A model generated the notes under the pieces. It had not been told where the DNA came from, did no database searches, and worked only from the letters and a program-made list of their open reading frames with translations. From positions 1,426,001 through 1,490,000 of the forward strand of contig LR025083.1 in NCBI GenBank assembly GCA_900380265.1: a stretch of 64,000 bases of DNA. Direction: 5' to 3'. Of this stretch, positions 23,201-34,431 are shown in pieces. The DNA comes from Serratia symbiotica (GTDB lineage Bacteria; Pseudomonadota; Gammaproteobacteria; Enterobacterales; Enterobacteriaceae). Position numbers and translations under genes: made by a program. Numbering within the stretch: position 1 is the first letter of the stretch; each line of letters starts with the position of its first letter.

Positions 23201-24440
23201 GGCAGAATGTGGCCATCAAATACTTATCAATCCTCAACTGATACAATAAGCTGGACATCATGCAGCTAGATAGACCGATCATATCCCTATAAACCACATA
23301 CGTCATGATCCTTGGAATCATCGTTACGTTAAAGGATATGTATCATACGCACGCATTATCCTTCTTGGCGTCTGAAGAATCCAATTCTATTCATCAATAG
23401 TTAACTCACTACCAAATTTGACCTTCAGATAAACTTTATAACATTGTTTATAGTGATTATCCAGGATAACTTATGGCAAGTTTCGCGTGATTAACAACCT
23501 CCCATTTCTCACTCTGATCATTAATACTTAAGGGCAGAAAGCACTTTTAGCATCTATCTATTATAAAACAACAAGGAAGTTCTGACTCAGTTTTTTAAAG
23601 TAGTCTACAGGTTAGCGGATCGGGATCTCTTACCCTTTTGGCGGACGAAATAAAGGGATTATAGCATGCAATCAATAGGATGTATCCTTTGACAGATACC
23701 TATCTCTATAATGATCCATAATGCGCATAACAGCCTGAAGCTAATGTCCTATTAGGAATACAGGGGCTGTCAGCAGTGACTCCAAAATGATATGTCAGAC
23801 TCAAAATATAGAAGCTACGCTAAGGAAGGCAGATATGCTCTCGAGTACCTAGAGCAGATCAACAACTGTTACTCAACCAAATCATGCACGTAGACTGGGA
23901 GCAATCAATACATTATTCGTCTACCCGCCTGATATCAGTGCAACAATCGATAGCAGCAATAGCAATGAGTGATTGACTGCTATTGCTGCGCGGATTTTAC
24001 AACGCAAAGAACTGCCTATAGAAAATGCTGTGAGAAAGAATTATCGATCTGCGAATCTAGGACATGTTAAAAATAGAACATTCCATTTACAGAAATGGAA
24101 GAAACTATAAGTTTTTGTATTCTCGAGTTATATGAGCACCTCATAGATTACCTGTAATACGGTGAGGGAGTCTACACAGAAGCATTTATAAGATTAATTA
24201 GCTAGATCCATCACTTGCTAGCTGGGTGTCATCCACATCCATATATCCGTGACAACAAAAACCCAACCCCATCGTTTCATGATCAGTGCTGCTATATGCA
24301 ACCTAATACATTTCAATAAATTTGAGATATATGCCTAATTTTACACGAGTAATCACTCTTCAAAATTTCTTTTTGCGCGGCCAGTAATAAATGACCGTAC
24401 TAATAGTGATTCAGTCCAGCAAGCGTTTAGCTTTTCTTAG
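23200..24440 (-). pseudogene. rnd: rnd relic (ribonuclease D)
   Basis: Weak collinear matches on the minus strand. Near 24330-24360 T-R...I-Y-L-K-F follows T-R-TYYPQL. At about 24122-24136 E-V-L-I-stop-L-E fits PLIDTQ. Just before that, K-C-F-C-V-D-S follows KFLHAGS at codon level. RNase D is a 3'-5' exonuclease that trims tRNA and small RNA ends. In E. coli the transcription order is tsaB-yeaY-fadD-rnd, the order found here. Most of the coding region is unreadable and contains a 12-bp hairpin (23953-23989). Boundaries are estimated. Confidence 0.45.
23953..23989. repeat. Perfect hairpin, 12-bp arms inside rnd relic
   Basis: Arms GCAGCAATAGCA and TGCTATTGCTGC with a 13-nt loop. They lie in the presumed rnd fossil. 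A second perfect hairpin at 24081-24100 (TTCCATTT/AAATGGAA, 4-nt loop) is about 90 bp away. Confidence 0.9.
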
Positions 24441-25286
24441 TGTCCAATACCAATTAAAAGTGATTAATCTATCAGTGTAAGGTCAGGCAATGCACAAATT
24501 GTCCACTTTTCGCACTACCGACAACTATTGTCTTTTTGAATATCCTGCAAGGCTTTCTTGTAACCAAACTAATCGACTAGATTCAACAAAAAGTTCCGAA
24601 GGAACGATATGTCTATCGTGACAGCTTACGCTACTAACCGCTATTAATATTTCCCATAATATCGGGTCTTAAGCAAACTGAGACACGTTAGGCTAGTCAG
24701 ATAAAGGTTTTGGCAAATAATGCAACACCTGCCAAAGCTTCTCTTAATAAGCCATACAATCTACTGCAAGATCACGCTCACATGCGTGTGCAACTGACAT
24801 ACTGCCCGCTTCTGTAACCAGGTCAATTGATGCGGCCTAAGCTTGCAGCTATTAATGATGCATCGTAGGAAAATGTAACTGGAAACATCTCGATATGAGA
24901 CTGACACACAAACACACTCTCGTTGTTTTGTTGGCGTTAACCCAACAAAGCTTCTCTGGCTGCTACACTAATTATTCCCCTATCTCTAGGTGAGAGAGCA
25001 TGTTTGGCGCGACATAGGAAGCGCATTATTGGCGTCAATGACGATCCATCTAGTCGGTACGCATTGCGCGCTTATCCAGCTCGACATTCATAATATTCCT
25101 TCACCAGTTCTGCAATGCTACATACCGGCATTGATCCATAAAAAGTCGTCCAGATCTGGGAATCGATCATTGGACAAGGTCGAGTTTTAAATGAATTGCT
25201 AAACACCTTCAAGTCTAGACTGGGACGTCTAGACACTCGACTGCCTTAGCATCTTCCAAAATCCTAACAATAACTGCGATTGTTTA

Positions 25287-25323
25287 ATGAGAAGCGGATC
25301 GATTATAGAAATCTGCTTCTCAT
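25287..25323. repeat. Hairpin, 13-bp arms with one G-U
   Basis: Arms ATGAGAAGCGGAT and ATCTGCTTCTCAT around an 11-nt loop, inside the fadD fossil. Confidence 0.85.
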
Positions 25324-25643
25324 CGTAGACTTGGATTCACCCTAACTATAGTTTGTAATTAGGCCTCCTGACAAACTTGCTATTGAGTTAACCCTATATT
25401 TGCGTGCACAGCTTCCCCAGAAATTACTGAAATGCAGTGTCAGTAATAATCAATTTATAATTCACAAGTCACTCTCTTGTAGGATCCATACACAGCAGTA
25501 ACAATGCTAGGCACACCGTAGAGTCTAGTGAAATTGAATAGAAACGTTACCAGGTGATCATGAAGACCCGCACCCTTCGAGTAGGCGTTCATGCCAATCT
25601 AGGCACGATAACACTGGGCAGTATTATAAGAAGTAAAAGATAA

Positions 25644-25668
25644 AGTTTAGGAGATTTTCTTCTAAACT
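25644..25668. repeat. Hairpin, 11-bp arms with one G-U
   Basis: Arms AGTTTAGGAGA and TCTTCTAAACT with a TTT loop, inside the fadD fossil. Confidence 0.85.
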
Positions 25669-26599
25669 ATTGAGTATCCCCCCTGACGAATCATACGGAA
25701 TCGCTTAAAAAGCGGTACTAAACGCCATCCCTGCTACTGACTATGCAAAGCAAGCGCCAGCATTCACATACTCACATATGGTCTTTTAACTGCGGTAACG
25801 AGGTAATTTAATATCGAACATTACCATCCTCACAAGAGGATTCACCAGAAGAGTAATACAGTTTACATAGACTCTTCTTGTGATAGGCAACCAAGTGAAT
25901 TTCACTTATACCCATTATACTACAAGGCGACTTTACATTCACTTTCTTTTGCTGTGCCCAGTCACTGACTGACATATAACCATGCTAAATCAATAGGCAT
26001 TGTGTCTAAAGGTTTTTCTAAAGCCTAGTGCAGAGGCTTAGGAATTAGGTCCTCCCGATTTCTTTCGGTATTATTATCTTCTTACAACCAAAATAATTCA
26101 GGTATATACCTTTCAGTATACCAGGTATGGTCATTTAAGGTGGTCTCCGTATAAAAATATATTTATATAGTAAATGATCAGTACAATGAAGAATTAATTA
26201 TAATAAACAAAGCAGTTCAACATTGGTAAGCTCTGCTTACATCGAATTTGGCTAACTTTATTTTCTATTTAATCCGATAAATGAGATATGTAACATGATA
26301 CTGCATAACTTTATATTTATTAGAAATATAATTAACTTAAGAGTGATATCGCTATGCGCAATACAAAATAAATAAACCTTTCCCACTTTTAAAGAAGGTT
26401 ATATACAAAATTTGCTACTTCCTGACAACTCACAGATATTATATAATGTATAGAGTTGCCTGCTCCACTTACAAAAGAAACAACAGAATAAGTGTACCTA
26501 ATATTTTACCAATCTAACAACAGACCAGCATACCATGGCGAGTTCATGTGAACGATGATACAGATCACTATAAAGTCTATATTAGCAACAGTGATGCTA

Positions 26600-27150
26600 A
26601 TCCGAGACCGCCTAATGAAATCGATCGAACGCCGTATTAAAATATTCTGCAGCTATCGGTGGATAGCTGCCTACGATAATTTATACATATATCAGACCTA
26701 GATTAGACCAAGCATAAAGACAGCCTAGGTCCACAGGTTGGGCCCTGTGATTTTCACCGCCACAAACAAGATATGCCATATTGATCCTTACTTTCTGGCA
26801 GAGCCGAATCGGGAAATAAAAATCCAGTTACAATACCTAATAAGTAGACGCTTGATAGGCTATATACAATAAGGCACACCAAAATGCGAGCGGGAAACAA
26901 ACAATCACTAATACTGCCTGCATGTATTGATTGTCACAATTTGTCGACACTCCGCCACAGCATGTTTCTGCTAAAAGGAAAGATCTGTCGCCTGCTATAC
27001 AAATAATAACTACATGATAGATTTAGTTATTCAACCTTTTCTACCATCCAGTACCGTCAGCGAGTAATCAATGCCAATCTTTTTAGTTGCTAATTAAGAT
27101 CGTCATAACCTTATAACTAACAGCAATCTTTCTTTTAGTTAACATGATTA
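26600..27150 (-). pseudogene. yeaY: yeaY (slp-family lipoprotein) relic
   Basis: Minus-strand relics match the Slp/YeaY outer-membrane lipoprotein family. Near 26950-26972 the reading A-E-T-C-C-G-G-V follows GQEARFGGKVV. Near 26795-26840 (S)TY...NWIFISRF in mixed frames follows RIYADVNGFLDPVDFRG, with FLFPDSAL giving the best run. Near 26735-26760 K-I-T-G-P resembles V-V-G-P. The order tsaB-yeaY-fadD on one strand is that of E. coli. A perfect 9-bp hairpin (26649-26670) sits at its eroded 3' end. Both boundaries are estimates. Confidence 0.65.
26649..26670. repeat. Perfect hairpin, 9-bp arms
   Basis: Arms GCAGCTATC and GATAGCTGC around a GGTG loop. It is GC-richer than its surroundings and has no T-tract. 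Confidence 0.85.
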
Positions 27151-27198
27151 ACTTTTAAAATCTCATAGTAGAATACACCGCAATTATCGGTCACCCAC

Positions 27199-27879
27199 TC
27201 ATTTCTTCCAGGAAATTTCATTACGTAAGTAAGTCGGTTCAGCATTTTCCACGGCCACCGCCCCCCCCTCTTGCCAACCTAGTAACGCTAACGGCAGCAT
27301 GTCTTCTGCCTCAGGGAATCGTATTTCTCCATCATGCAGGCTCAACGTAGCGGCGCTGACTAAATCTGGATATGTTTGCCAACCAATGCCAACAGAAGCC
27401 CAATCACCATGCAGTCTGTCAGTGCGGGCTAATACTTTAGCGGGTGAGAACACCCCTTCTCCTTCCCCTTCAGACCATCGACCATCTTCCTGGCGCTCGA
27501 ATTGTCCCCAGTAGACCTGCCCCATCCGGGCATCGAGCGCTGCTAACACACGCTTAGCACAGCTGAGCCGCCAAGCACCCTGTGCCATAGTTTGCAAGCT
27601 AGAAATACCCAGCACTGGCAGATCGGCGCCTAACGCCAGCCCCTGAGCGATACTAATTCCGATGCGTACACCTGTAAAACTACCTGGTCCACGACCAAAA
27701 GCTAACACGTCAAGTTGACTAAGAACTAGACCTCCATCAATCAGAACCTGGTTGACCATAGGTAAAATACGTTGCGTATGCTGACGTGGCTGTAACTCAC
27801 ATAAGGCCAAGATTTCACCTTTATTCCAGATGGCGACTGAACAAGCATCTGTCGACGTATCAATCGCTAAAATTCGCAT
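27199..27879 (-). CDS. tsaB: tRNA t6A37 biosynthesis subunit TsaB
   Basis: A 226-residue protein from the [18 protein letters not shown] start (E. coli TsaB 231). A second ATG two codons upstream (27885) is also possible and has an AGG four nt before it. TsaB is an ASKHA-fold partner of TsaD and TsaE that installs threonylcarbamoyl at A37 of ANN-decoding tRNAs. The nucleotide-fold motifs are intact: AIDTST near the N-terminus, [14 protein letters not shown] at about 66-80, [10 protein letters not shown] at mid-length, and C-terminal [14 protein letters not shown]. Its ancestral neighbours on both sides (yeaY and yoaA) are decayed, so it now stands alone. Confidence 0.96.
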   Translation of the reverse strand: MRILAIDTSTDACSVAIWNKGEILALCELQPRQHTQRILPMVNQVLIDGGLVLSQLDVLAFGRGPGSFTGVRIGISIAQGLALGADLPVLGISSLQTMAQGAWRLSCAKRVLAALDARMGQVYWGQFERQEDGRWSEGEGEGVFSPAKVLARTDRLHGDWASVGIGWQTYPDLVSAATLSLHDGEIRFPEAEDMLPLALLGWQEGGAVAVENAEPTYLRNEISWKK

Positions 27880-27929
27880 TAACATGTTACCTGTCTAGAG
27901 ACTCTACTAGTTTTTTATACAGATCTCGT

Positions 27930-29860
27930 CTTATATCATAGCTATTTATCTTTGATGCTAGTCATGCAGGCGATCCCCGTATGATTACGATCGCCTAGAC
28001 AATATCATAAATAAGTGACAACGGTGATAAACTATTAATTAAAACTTTGCAATAAGGACTCACTTCACTGGATGACCCCAGATCAGCAACATACCATGTC
28101 CATAAGTATCACTGATTATCCAGAAGACACCTTGAATCAACGTCATGACTTCATCTTGTGATTACAGATCATGACAAGGGTCGTCACCCCGCCAGATTAA
28201 AATACGTACTTTAATAGCGGGTGATACTGTGATATACATAGCAACTTCTCGCTAATCAAAGATTATAATGCGTTATCTCTTACGCCTAGCCACTCCTAGA
28301 AGATATTGATTAATAGGCAGTGGCAAGATTTCCAGCCTTACTAAACTATTCAGAGAGGGTCTCTACTGTTTCAAACCTACAATAACAAGCAGTAATAGGC
28401 TTACGCAAATTTATTTAGCGAATGTACACAGCAGCTGCTTGGAGGTGCATACCAAAAATCGGCTCTTATTAATTTCAATCAGTGCCAGAGGGCCTGCGGG
28501 ATTTAGTGCGCTCTGCTGTGTTAATTAACAATTTTATGACAAAACAACCCAAACAGAGCTGCATGCTTAAGATGGGCAAAGTCCTAGTGGCAAGTAGATC
28601 TCCGCCTTGCTTAGGTTCAATTGTTAAATAAAGAGTTCAACCACCCATAGAATGAGAACGAAATGGACGTAAGCATTTAGCTGTCCACTAATCTGGCATC
28701 GGTTGCGGAACTGCTTAATCACCGTCACCGTCTTAATTGCTATTAAATTGCATAAATTTCATTTATACCAATACCTATCTATAGTCGCGTTTAGTAAACT
28801 CGCACCACTATTTAAGGCACATACGGTATAGCCAGAGGAGATCAAAGCAGAACCCTGCAAGCTAAGTCAACAACAGTCATATAGTCAACCTATTCCAGAA
28901 TAGGAAGGACATTATCGAACAACAGAAGAGCCAAAGCGCTAACCGTTTAGCGAGATAAGTATATCAATAAATTCACCCCAAAATACAGGAACGCCCAAGA
29001 TAATTCAGAAATTCTGAGTATTTTAGCTTAAGCGGTAGATATTTATAAAATTCAGGATTACGCACTTAGCTTCATTGGACAATCGCGCTAGCGTGGCTAG
29101 ATCTGGCAACTGTCGCCTTGTTAGCGAATTCCCAAAATATTGCCTTCCAATATCAGAAATTTGCTAAGCAATATTGAAAATAATCACATAAATCTCAGGG
29201 ATTAATTCGGAAAAAGCGCCTACTTGACAAATATTTACTCTAAAAATAGAGTGATGCACCTCAAAATTGCTATCTATGGTTCATGGCCGTACGTTAATTA
29301 CAATATAAGCTTTATACAGCGGGCAATAATCACCCAGTCAATTGCTGTTAGTGGTTACCAAAAACTAGGCATGGTCATCCGACAATTATTCTCTGCAAAG
29401 AGAATATAGAGCCTTTAGTTTCTGAAGAGTATTTGCGGAAGCATGGCACATCACTTAGATCATGAGCAGTAAACTCGCGACTAACATTAACGTCTGACCA
29501 AATTATTCCAAGAAAATTCCTTGCAACACCCTTACCCCCCAGGACTACTATTTTAGCTCTTTAATTCAGAACCATGAAAAAGTTGAGAGCTAAAATCACA
29601 TACTTTTAATTTTATAAGTTTTTGGACTCGGTGAAATAATTATTTGACGGCGGGTGCACAGCAAAGGCATCACTAGACTAGTGCTCCAATAGCACCTCCC
29701 GCGTTAAGCAACAACTTGACCGGGATTCAAGTAATTAAGTAACCACTTTAACCATCATCTGTTATACTTCGCCGGCTTTGAATACATTCATGAGCATTTC
29801 CGGAGCACAATCTGTTATGAAATTGTCTATTATACTATTCCTCTCAATGTGATTTGACAT
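27930..29860 (-). pseudogene. yoaA: yoaA relic (DinG-family DNA helicase)
   Basis: An unusually clear fossil at 28064-28190 (minus strand) reads GDDPCHDL, then DEVMTLIQGVFWIISDTYGH, then GMLLIW. It matches YoaA GGDPFDEVQLPDAVITLKQGVGRLIRDADDRGVLVI, which holds the helicase motif VI arginines. The Q.GR.IR arginine positions are substituted, so the helicase core is dead. Farther upstream only a KAG remnant near 29770-29790 may represent the P-loop EAGTGTGKT. YoaA is an XPD/DinG-like helicase linked to replication-fork repair through the clamp-loader subunit HolC. A perfect 8-bp hairpin (27968-27996) lies at its 3' end. The 5' boundary is estimated. Confidence 0.8.
27968..27996. repeat. Perfect hairpin, 8-bp GC-rich arms
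   Basis: Arms AGGCGATC and GATCGCCT with a 13-nt loop between tsaB and the readable part of yoaA. Confidence 0.8.
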
Positions 29861-30352
29861 TAAATAGGCAAATTTGCTACGCCGCTCGTGTTGACTTTAT
29901 CAGTATCTATTTCTACTTCTAGTTTTGATATTATGCGCTAGTAGCATAGTCATAGACATCTCTATATAAACTTCGGACGAATTACTCCCGATTATCACTG
30001 GTCAGCGTCCATACTAAACATCTAATTTTTACCAGCCCGTGCACCAAAAGATAAATGAAGACGCCACTACGTCAACTACAAGAACGTTAGCCCATTGACG
30101 GACTATTAACCAGTATCGGGCCAAACAGCATTCTGGGAGAACTATTTCCTGTTCAATGCTACCTATTCACCACCATGAAAGCAGGCTTGAACGACTTAAT
30201 ACTAGTCGAGGTTCGCTTTTACTGCATAGTGCAGGCACTAATTACTATAGTGGCAGTGCAAAGTTGCAATGAATGTTATCGTAATTCTATTAAACAATGC
30301 AACATTGTATAGACAAAAGCTGAAGGCTAGTTCCTTAACAAAACCTTATGGT
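29861..30352. other. Spacer between yoaA relic and zwf
   Basis: Nothing recognised. In E. coli edd and eda lie downstream of zwf, but I find no trace of their motifs here. Small CTGCA-TAG-TGCAG and CACTA/TAGTG hairpins occur near 30225-30260. Confidence 0.4.
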
Positions 30353-31828
30353 TCATTCGAACTCGTTCCAGGCATGAGCATCACGGGTAATCATCGCAAA
30401 CGAAGCAACAGGACCCCAAGTGCCAGCTTGATATAATTTGGGCGAATCATTTTCTGCCTGCCAGGCGTTAAGGATAGCGTCAACCCACTTCCAAGCTTCT
30501 TCAACTTCATCACGGCGTACAAATAGCGCTTGAATTCCACGCATACTTTCCAATAATAGACGCTCGTAGGCATCGGATATATGTTCCTGATGGAATGTCT
30601 TAGAAAAGTTCAAATCCAATTTACTAGTTTGTAAACGGTGCTTATGATCTAGCCCTGGTAATTTATTCAGAACCTGGATCTCAATACCTTCATCCGGCTG
30701 AAGGCGAATCGTTAACTTGTTCTTCGGCAACTCCTGATAAGAGTCGCTAAACAAGTTTATTGGTGGGTTTTTAAAGTACACAACCACTTCTGAACATTTT
30801 ATCGGCAAGCGCTTACCACTACGTAAGTAGAACGGCACCCCAGCCCACCGCCAGTTATCAATATTCACGCGAATTGAAACGAACGTTTCAGTGTGACTTT
30901 CTTTGTTTGCCCCCTCTTCTTCCAGATAGCCCGGAACCCTTTTTCCCTTCATAAATCCGGCGGTATACTGCCCAAGAACACTAGTTTCATGCACATTGGC
31001 CTGATCAATACGGCGAAGTGAGCGTAGTACTTTCACCTTCTCATCGCGGATACGGTCAGCCGACAAATCTACCGGGGGAGACATAGCAATCATAGTTAAG
31101 ATTTGCAGTAAGTGATTCTGGATCATGTCGCGCATTTGCCCAGCCTGGTCAAAATATCCCCATCGACCTTCAATGCCCACCTCTTCGGCCACGGTGATTT
31201 GCACAGAATCAATAGTACGGTTGTCCCAGTTTGAAGCGAATAACGAGTTAGCAAAGCGCAAAGCAAGCAAGTTCAATACTGTTTCTTTTCCAAGATAATG
31301 GTCAATACGATAGATCTGGGATTCATTAAAGTACTCCGCAACTTGATCATTAATCACGCGGCAAGAAGCTAGATCGATGCCCAACGGCTTTTCCATCACT
31401 ACACGCGCTGGTTCCTGATTCAGTTTTGTTTTACCTAACCCTTGGCAAATAGCAGCAAAAGTGCTGGGCGGCATAGCAAAATAGTTGATGGTGGTACGAT
31501 GTTTTTGATCCAACATATGACCTAGCTTAATAAATTTTTTGCTGTCGTTCACATCAAGATTACAGAAATCCAAGCGGCCGCTTAGCGCTGCCCATATTTT
31601 TTCATCCAGTTTTTCATTCATAAAAGTAAAAAGAGCTGCTTTCACTACCTCAATATACCCTTTTCTATCGAAATCTGCGCGACCAACACCGATAATTCGT
31701 GTGTCCGGGTGAATGTGCCCGGCTTTCTCCAACTGATAAAGGGAAGGCATCAGCTTACGTCGCGCCAAATCACCTTTTGCGCCAAAAATAACTAAGTCAC
31801 AGGCTTGGGATGTAAAAGTGACAGCCAT
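30353..31828 (-). CDS. zwf: Glucose-6-phosphate 1-dehydrogenase
   Basis: The 491-residue product has exactly the length of E. coli Zwf. It oxidises glucose-6-phosphate to 6-phosphogluconolactone with NADP+, the entry to the oxidative pentose phosphate pathway. The N-terminal dinucleotide-binding motif FGAKGDLARRKLMPSLY lies at about 15-31. The substrate and catalytic motif RIDHYLGKE is intact at residues 174-182, and EKPLG is at 146-150. An excellent AAGGAGAG ribosome site precedes the ATG. hexR, divergent upstream, is decayed, so HexR-type repression has probably been lost unless supplied elsewhere. Confidence 0.98.
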   Translation of the reverse strand: MAVTFTSQACDLVIFGAKGDLARRKLMPSLYQLEKAGHIHPDTRIIGVGRADFDRKGYIEVVKAALFTFMNEKLDEKIWAALSGRLDFCNLDVNDSKKFIKLGHMLDQKHRTTINYFAMPPSTFAAICQGLGKTKLNQEPARVVMEKPLGIDLASCRVINDQVAEYFNESQIYRIDHYLGKETVLNLLALRFANSLFASNWDNRTIDSVQITVAEEVGIEGRWGYFDQAGQMRDMIQNHLLQILTMIAMSPPVDLSADRIRDEKVKVLRSLRRIDQANVHETSVLGQYTAGFMKGKRVPGYLEEEGANKESHTETFVSIRVNIDNWRWAGVPFYLRSGKRLPIKCSEVVVYFKNPPINLFSDSYQELPKNKLTIRLQPDEGIEIQVLNKLPGLDHKHRLQTSKLDLNFSKTFHQEHISDAYERLLLESMRGIQALFVRRDEVEEAWKWVDAILNAWQAENDSPKLYQAGTWGPVASFAMITRDAHAWNEFE

Positions 31829-32056
31829 TTATCTCTCCTTGTTGCAAGATATATGTTATTTTCTGAGATTAGTATGCTATACCTGACCCTTTCCTTTGGC
31901 AGCATCATAGATCCAAAAACCGGAATTTAAACCGGAGGGTAGAATCTTTTTAGGACTTACACCCTCGAGCTCCGGCTTGTAGAACACGGAGGGGAGTGGA
32001 GCCATTTGAACATTCTTCTACTTATTTTTCCGCCTAGTATGCCTATGCGCAGCCTG

Positions 32057-33050
32057 ATGCGCATTGATATAATCGCAAGCAGAGCTTACTGGCCATTACC
32101 TGAAACAACTGGACCGCTCTATTTAAGTACAGAAAGTGATTTCAATTAAGAATCTTTATGATTCTAGTACTAGGGTTCGCCAGCACGACCGCATACCAAT
32201 GAAACGTATTAAATAGTGACTTTCTGACTTTCCCTATAATATTTTTCTTGATGAAACTAGGAACCAGTCATATTAAGATGAAAAATCTGCATATTGCCTC
32301 TACAGAGGCAATGGTTATTAGAAAGCGTGCATTTTATTAAAGCTGTATTAATTCTCCTTAGTGCAAAAACAATACAGCTATGACGGACTGCCGAGGACGC
32401 ACGCTTATAAATCTAGGGTAACCCAATTGCTTATAGCCGTCACTAACTAAGTTAGGAATAAAATGCCCGCACAGACAATTTGTAATATGAGTGATAAGAG
32501 GGACATAGGAATACCCTAGTCAGTATTCATCATGATCATATGATAATCAGCTAAAGTGCTATTGCAGCACGTTACTTCCCTGTGCATAATGCGGCCCTTA
32601 GATTTATCACTTAATTTCCGGAAGAGACTGAAATTTATCCTGCTTATAATCCTACGTATCGTTCCATGAACGCTCACTGCCGTATTGGCGACCGACTTGC
32701 GCCTACTCGCATACGTGAGATTTATAAAATAATTTACAACAGCCACAAAAGTAAAAGCACCACCCCAAACATTGCGTCTCGATTAAGACAAGACTTGCCT
32801 TGATCAACCGAAACTACCTTTAATTAGTCTGAGGGCACCTTTAATACTCAACAGCAACGGCTTGTAGTTTAGTGACGTGATGTTTGACCCGCTTCTTATC
32901 TTTTCTAACAGAAACTCCAGGAGCTTTTTATCTCCATTAAAAAATCTTCAGTTATAGTATCCGGCAACTGATTACATAATGAATCATAGGAGCTGGGTTT
33001 GCTGTTAGGTTATTATGCGCTAACTTAGTAGAACACATGTGAAGAACGTG
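32057..33050 (+). pseudogene. hexR: hexR relic (RpiR-family regulator)
   Basis: From an ATG at 32057 the reading M-R-I-D-I-I-A-S-R follows HexR MNMLDKIQSR. The next 15 codons match LEHLSKSE at nucleotide level. Near 32170-32200 A-S-T-T-A fits ILASP.TAI. Beyond that it is unreadable. HexR is a KDPG-responsive repressor of zwf, edd/eda and related genes. In enterics it is divergent from zwf and precedes pykA, which is the arrangement here (229 bp from the zwf start). The match is to a short stretch, so confidence is moderate. A perfect GC-rich hairpin (32293-32312, arms ATTGCCTC/GAGGCAAT) lies inside. Confidence 0.5.
32293..32312. repeat. Perfect hairpin, 8-bp arms
   Basis: Arms ATTGCCTC and GAGGCAAT around a TACA loop, within the hexR fossil. 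Confidence 0.8.
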
Positions 33051-33126
33051 ATTTATATTTACGCTTAGTGCTATTTACAACAATTAGGACTCCACACTCA
33101 CCTGCGCCAGTTAAGTAAGGATGCAC

Positions 33127-34431
33127 ATGCAGACGACTCAGAAGCATAAAGATGGCTACTATTCTAGACCAGTGACCAACTGCAGAAATAATATGGAAAA
33201 ATCATTGTCGACACAATAACGTCATTCAACTGCATTTCTTATATCAGGCTATCTAACTACAAAATTAAGAAAGTGCTCAGCTATGTGGAATTGCTAGACA
33301 CCTAGGACATCATCCTACCCTCTTGTCGAAATCCGAGGGTCAAAATCCACCTTTAACCTAAAAATTATCCATGTGAGTGATAAATTCCTGCGTTATTCCA
33401 GCTCATTTACAGAAATAACAAATACAGTCGATATTAACTATAACAGTCTACCTAAACATGTAGTGTCTGGCGACATACTCTTTCTCCAGAAAGCCGCATA
33501 CACTTGAAAGAACTACAACTTCACGACATCAAAGTATTTAGTTAAGTTACCAGGCATAGCCCTTTATCAAACAATAAAGGCATTAACAATTCGTGTCTTC
33601 GACCTATAAGTCAAGGCTGTACCCGCAACAGATCTAGCTTATATTGTCATTTCCGCCAAGGGTGACCCAGGCTGTAAAGCCGGTTACATCCTACGTACTG
33701 ATGGAAACTACAAATAGCCAGCATCTGAAGCCTAATACCGATTGTTACACTAAAATTATTTCCAGGATTAGCAATCTCCAATAGTTTTGTAAACATGAAT
33801 TTATGAAACCATAAGAGATATCATCTAATCTAGGATATAGCGATTATGGCTCATTAGCAGCAGGGATTTGAATGATTGATCTAGAACTAGGCGGCATGTA
33901 GGAACTGATCGTTCCCCCACAGCTTGTTGAATTCTCTCATTCTTACTACAAGCCGCATGATGTAATCAATGATCACTAATTTACTGTAACCCGTAACACA
34001 GCGATGACAATCGTAAACACCGTGTTGGATTTTACTGATGCTATCATACCGGTGGTGTGAATCGTTGCTTACTAGTGCGTACCGGAGGTGACGTGGTAAA
34101 ACACTCTAAATTTCTTACGTTCGAGGGAATAACCCTATAACATCAATTTTTCAACAACTCATTTAAATGTACAACTCAAAAACATTAAGTAGGAGAACAC
34201 CATATCTGTAATATACGCCTCTACTAACTCAAAGAGTTTACTTTTATTCGCTATGCACATTCACTAAATCATAATCACACTGTACTATAATGTACGATTG
34301 GGTACTTCAACAAATAAGATGGCGACGACATCACTTCCAGTAATAAAACCGAGAACATATTTGTAAAACTGTTTCTAGTTTCCGGCAATCGGCGCCAAGA
34401 TAGCATCTTGAGTCCTTGTTGGAAACAATAA
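33127..34431 (+). pseudogene. pykA: pykA relic (pyruvate kinase II)
   Basis: PykA converts phosphoenolpyruvate and ADP to pyruvate and ATP. An ATG at 33127 is followed, after a 2-nt deletion, by RRLRSIKMATILDQ (family RRLRRTKIVTTLGP). A shifted frame then gives RNNMEKS (RDNNLEK). Near 33290-33350 G-I-A-R-H-L-G-H and a GPK-like segment follow EIAAKLGRH...GPKIR. At 33945-34050 T-S-R-M-M-stop-S-M-I-T-N, then AMTIVNTVLDFTDAI, match TQMMESMITN and EVMDVANAVLDGTDAV. The stop at 33963-33965 is a GAA-to-TAA change. Near 34207-34245 SVIYASTNSKSL matches SAMYAANHLKGV. Many frameshifts are present. The end is estimated. Confidence 0.88.

Larger units (their letters stand above)
24483..26240 (-). pseudogene. 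fadD: fadD relic (long-chain acyl-CoA synthetase)
   Basis: FadD activates fatty acids to acyl-CoA. Collinear relics are readable on the minus strand. At 25555-25600 GMNAYSKGAGLH matches the AMP-binding motif GTTGVAKGAMLTH. Near 24790-24825 VTEAGSM.V matches VQEVAAVGVP. Near 24690-24750 EA(V) and SLT-like segments match EAVKIF...PSLT. At 24483-24560 FGYKKA, then VRKVDN and a stop match TGYKVPK and EARGKVDNKA. The spacing between the AMP-binding motif and the C-terminus (about 1.08 kb) fits the family, so the start is estimated near 26240. Many stops and frameshifts are present. An 8-bp hairpin (24927-24949), a 13-bp hairpin (25287-25323) and an 11-bp hairpin (25644-25668) lie within it. Confidence 0.8.

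Noticed and set aside
23061-23249. Plus-strand ORF with WYL, resembling RNase D VWYLLP
   Set aside because: rnd should be on the minus strand with fadD, and other weak rnd matches are there. A single tripeptide is not sufficient.
32516-32746. 76-codon minus-strand ORF with a helix-turn-helix look, first considered as hexR
   Set aside because: Wrong strand. A better collinear hexR start is on the plus strand at 32057, directly before pykA.
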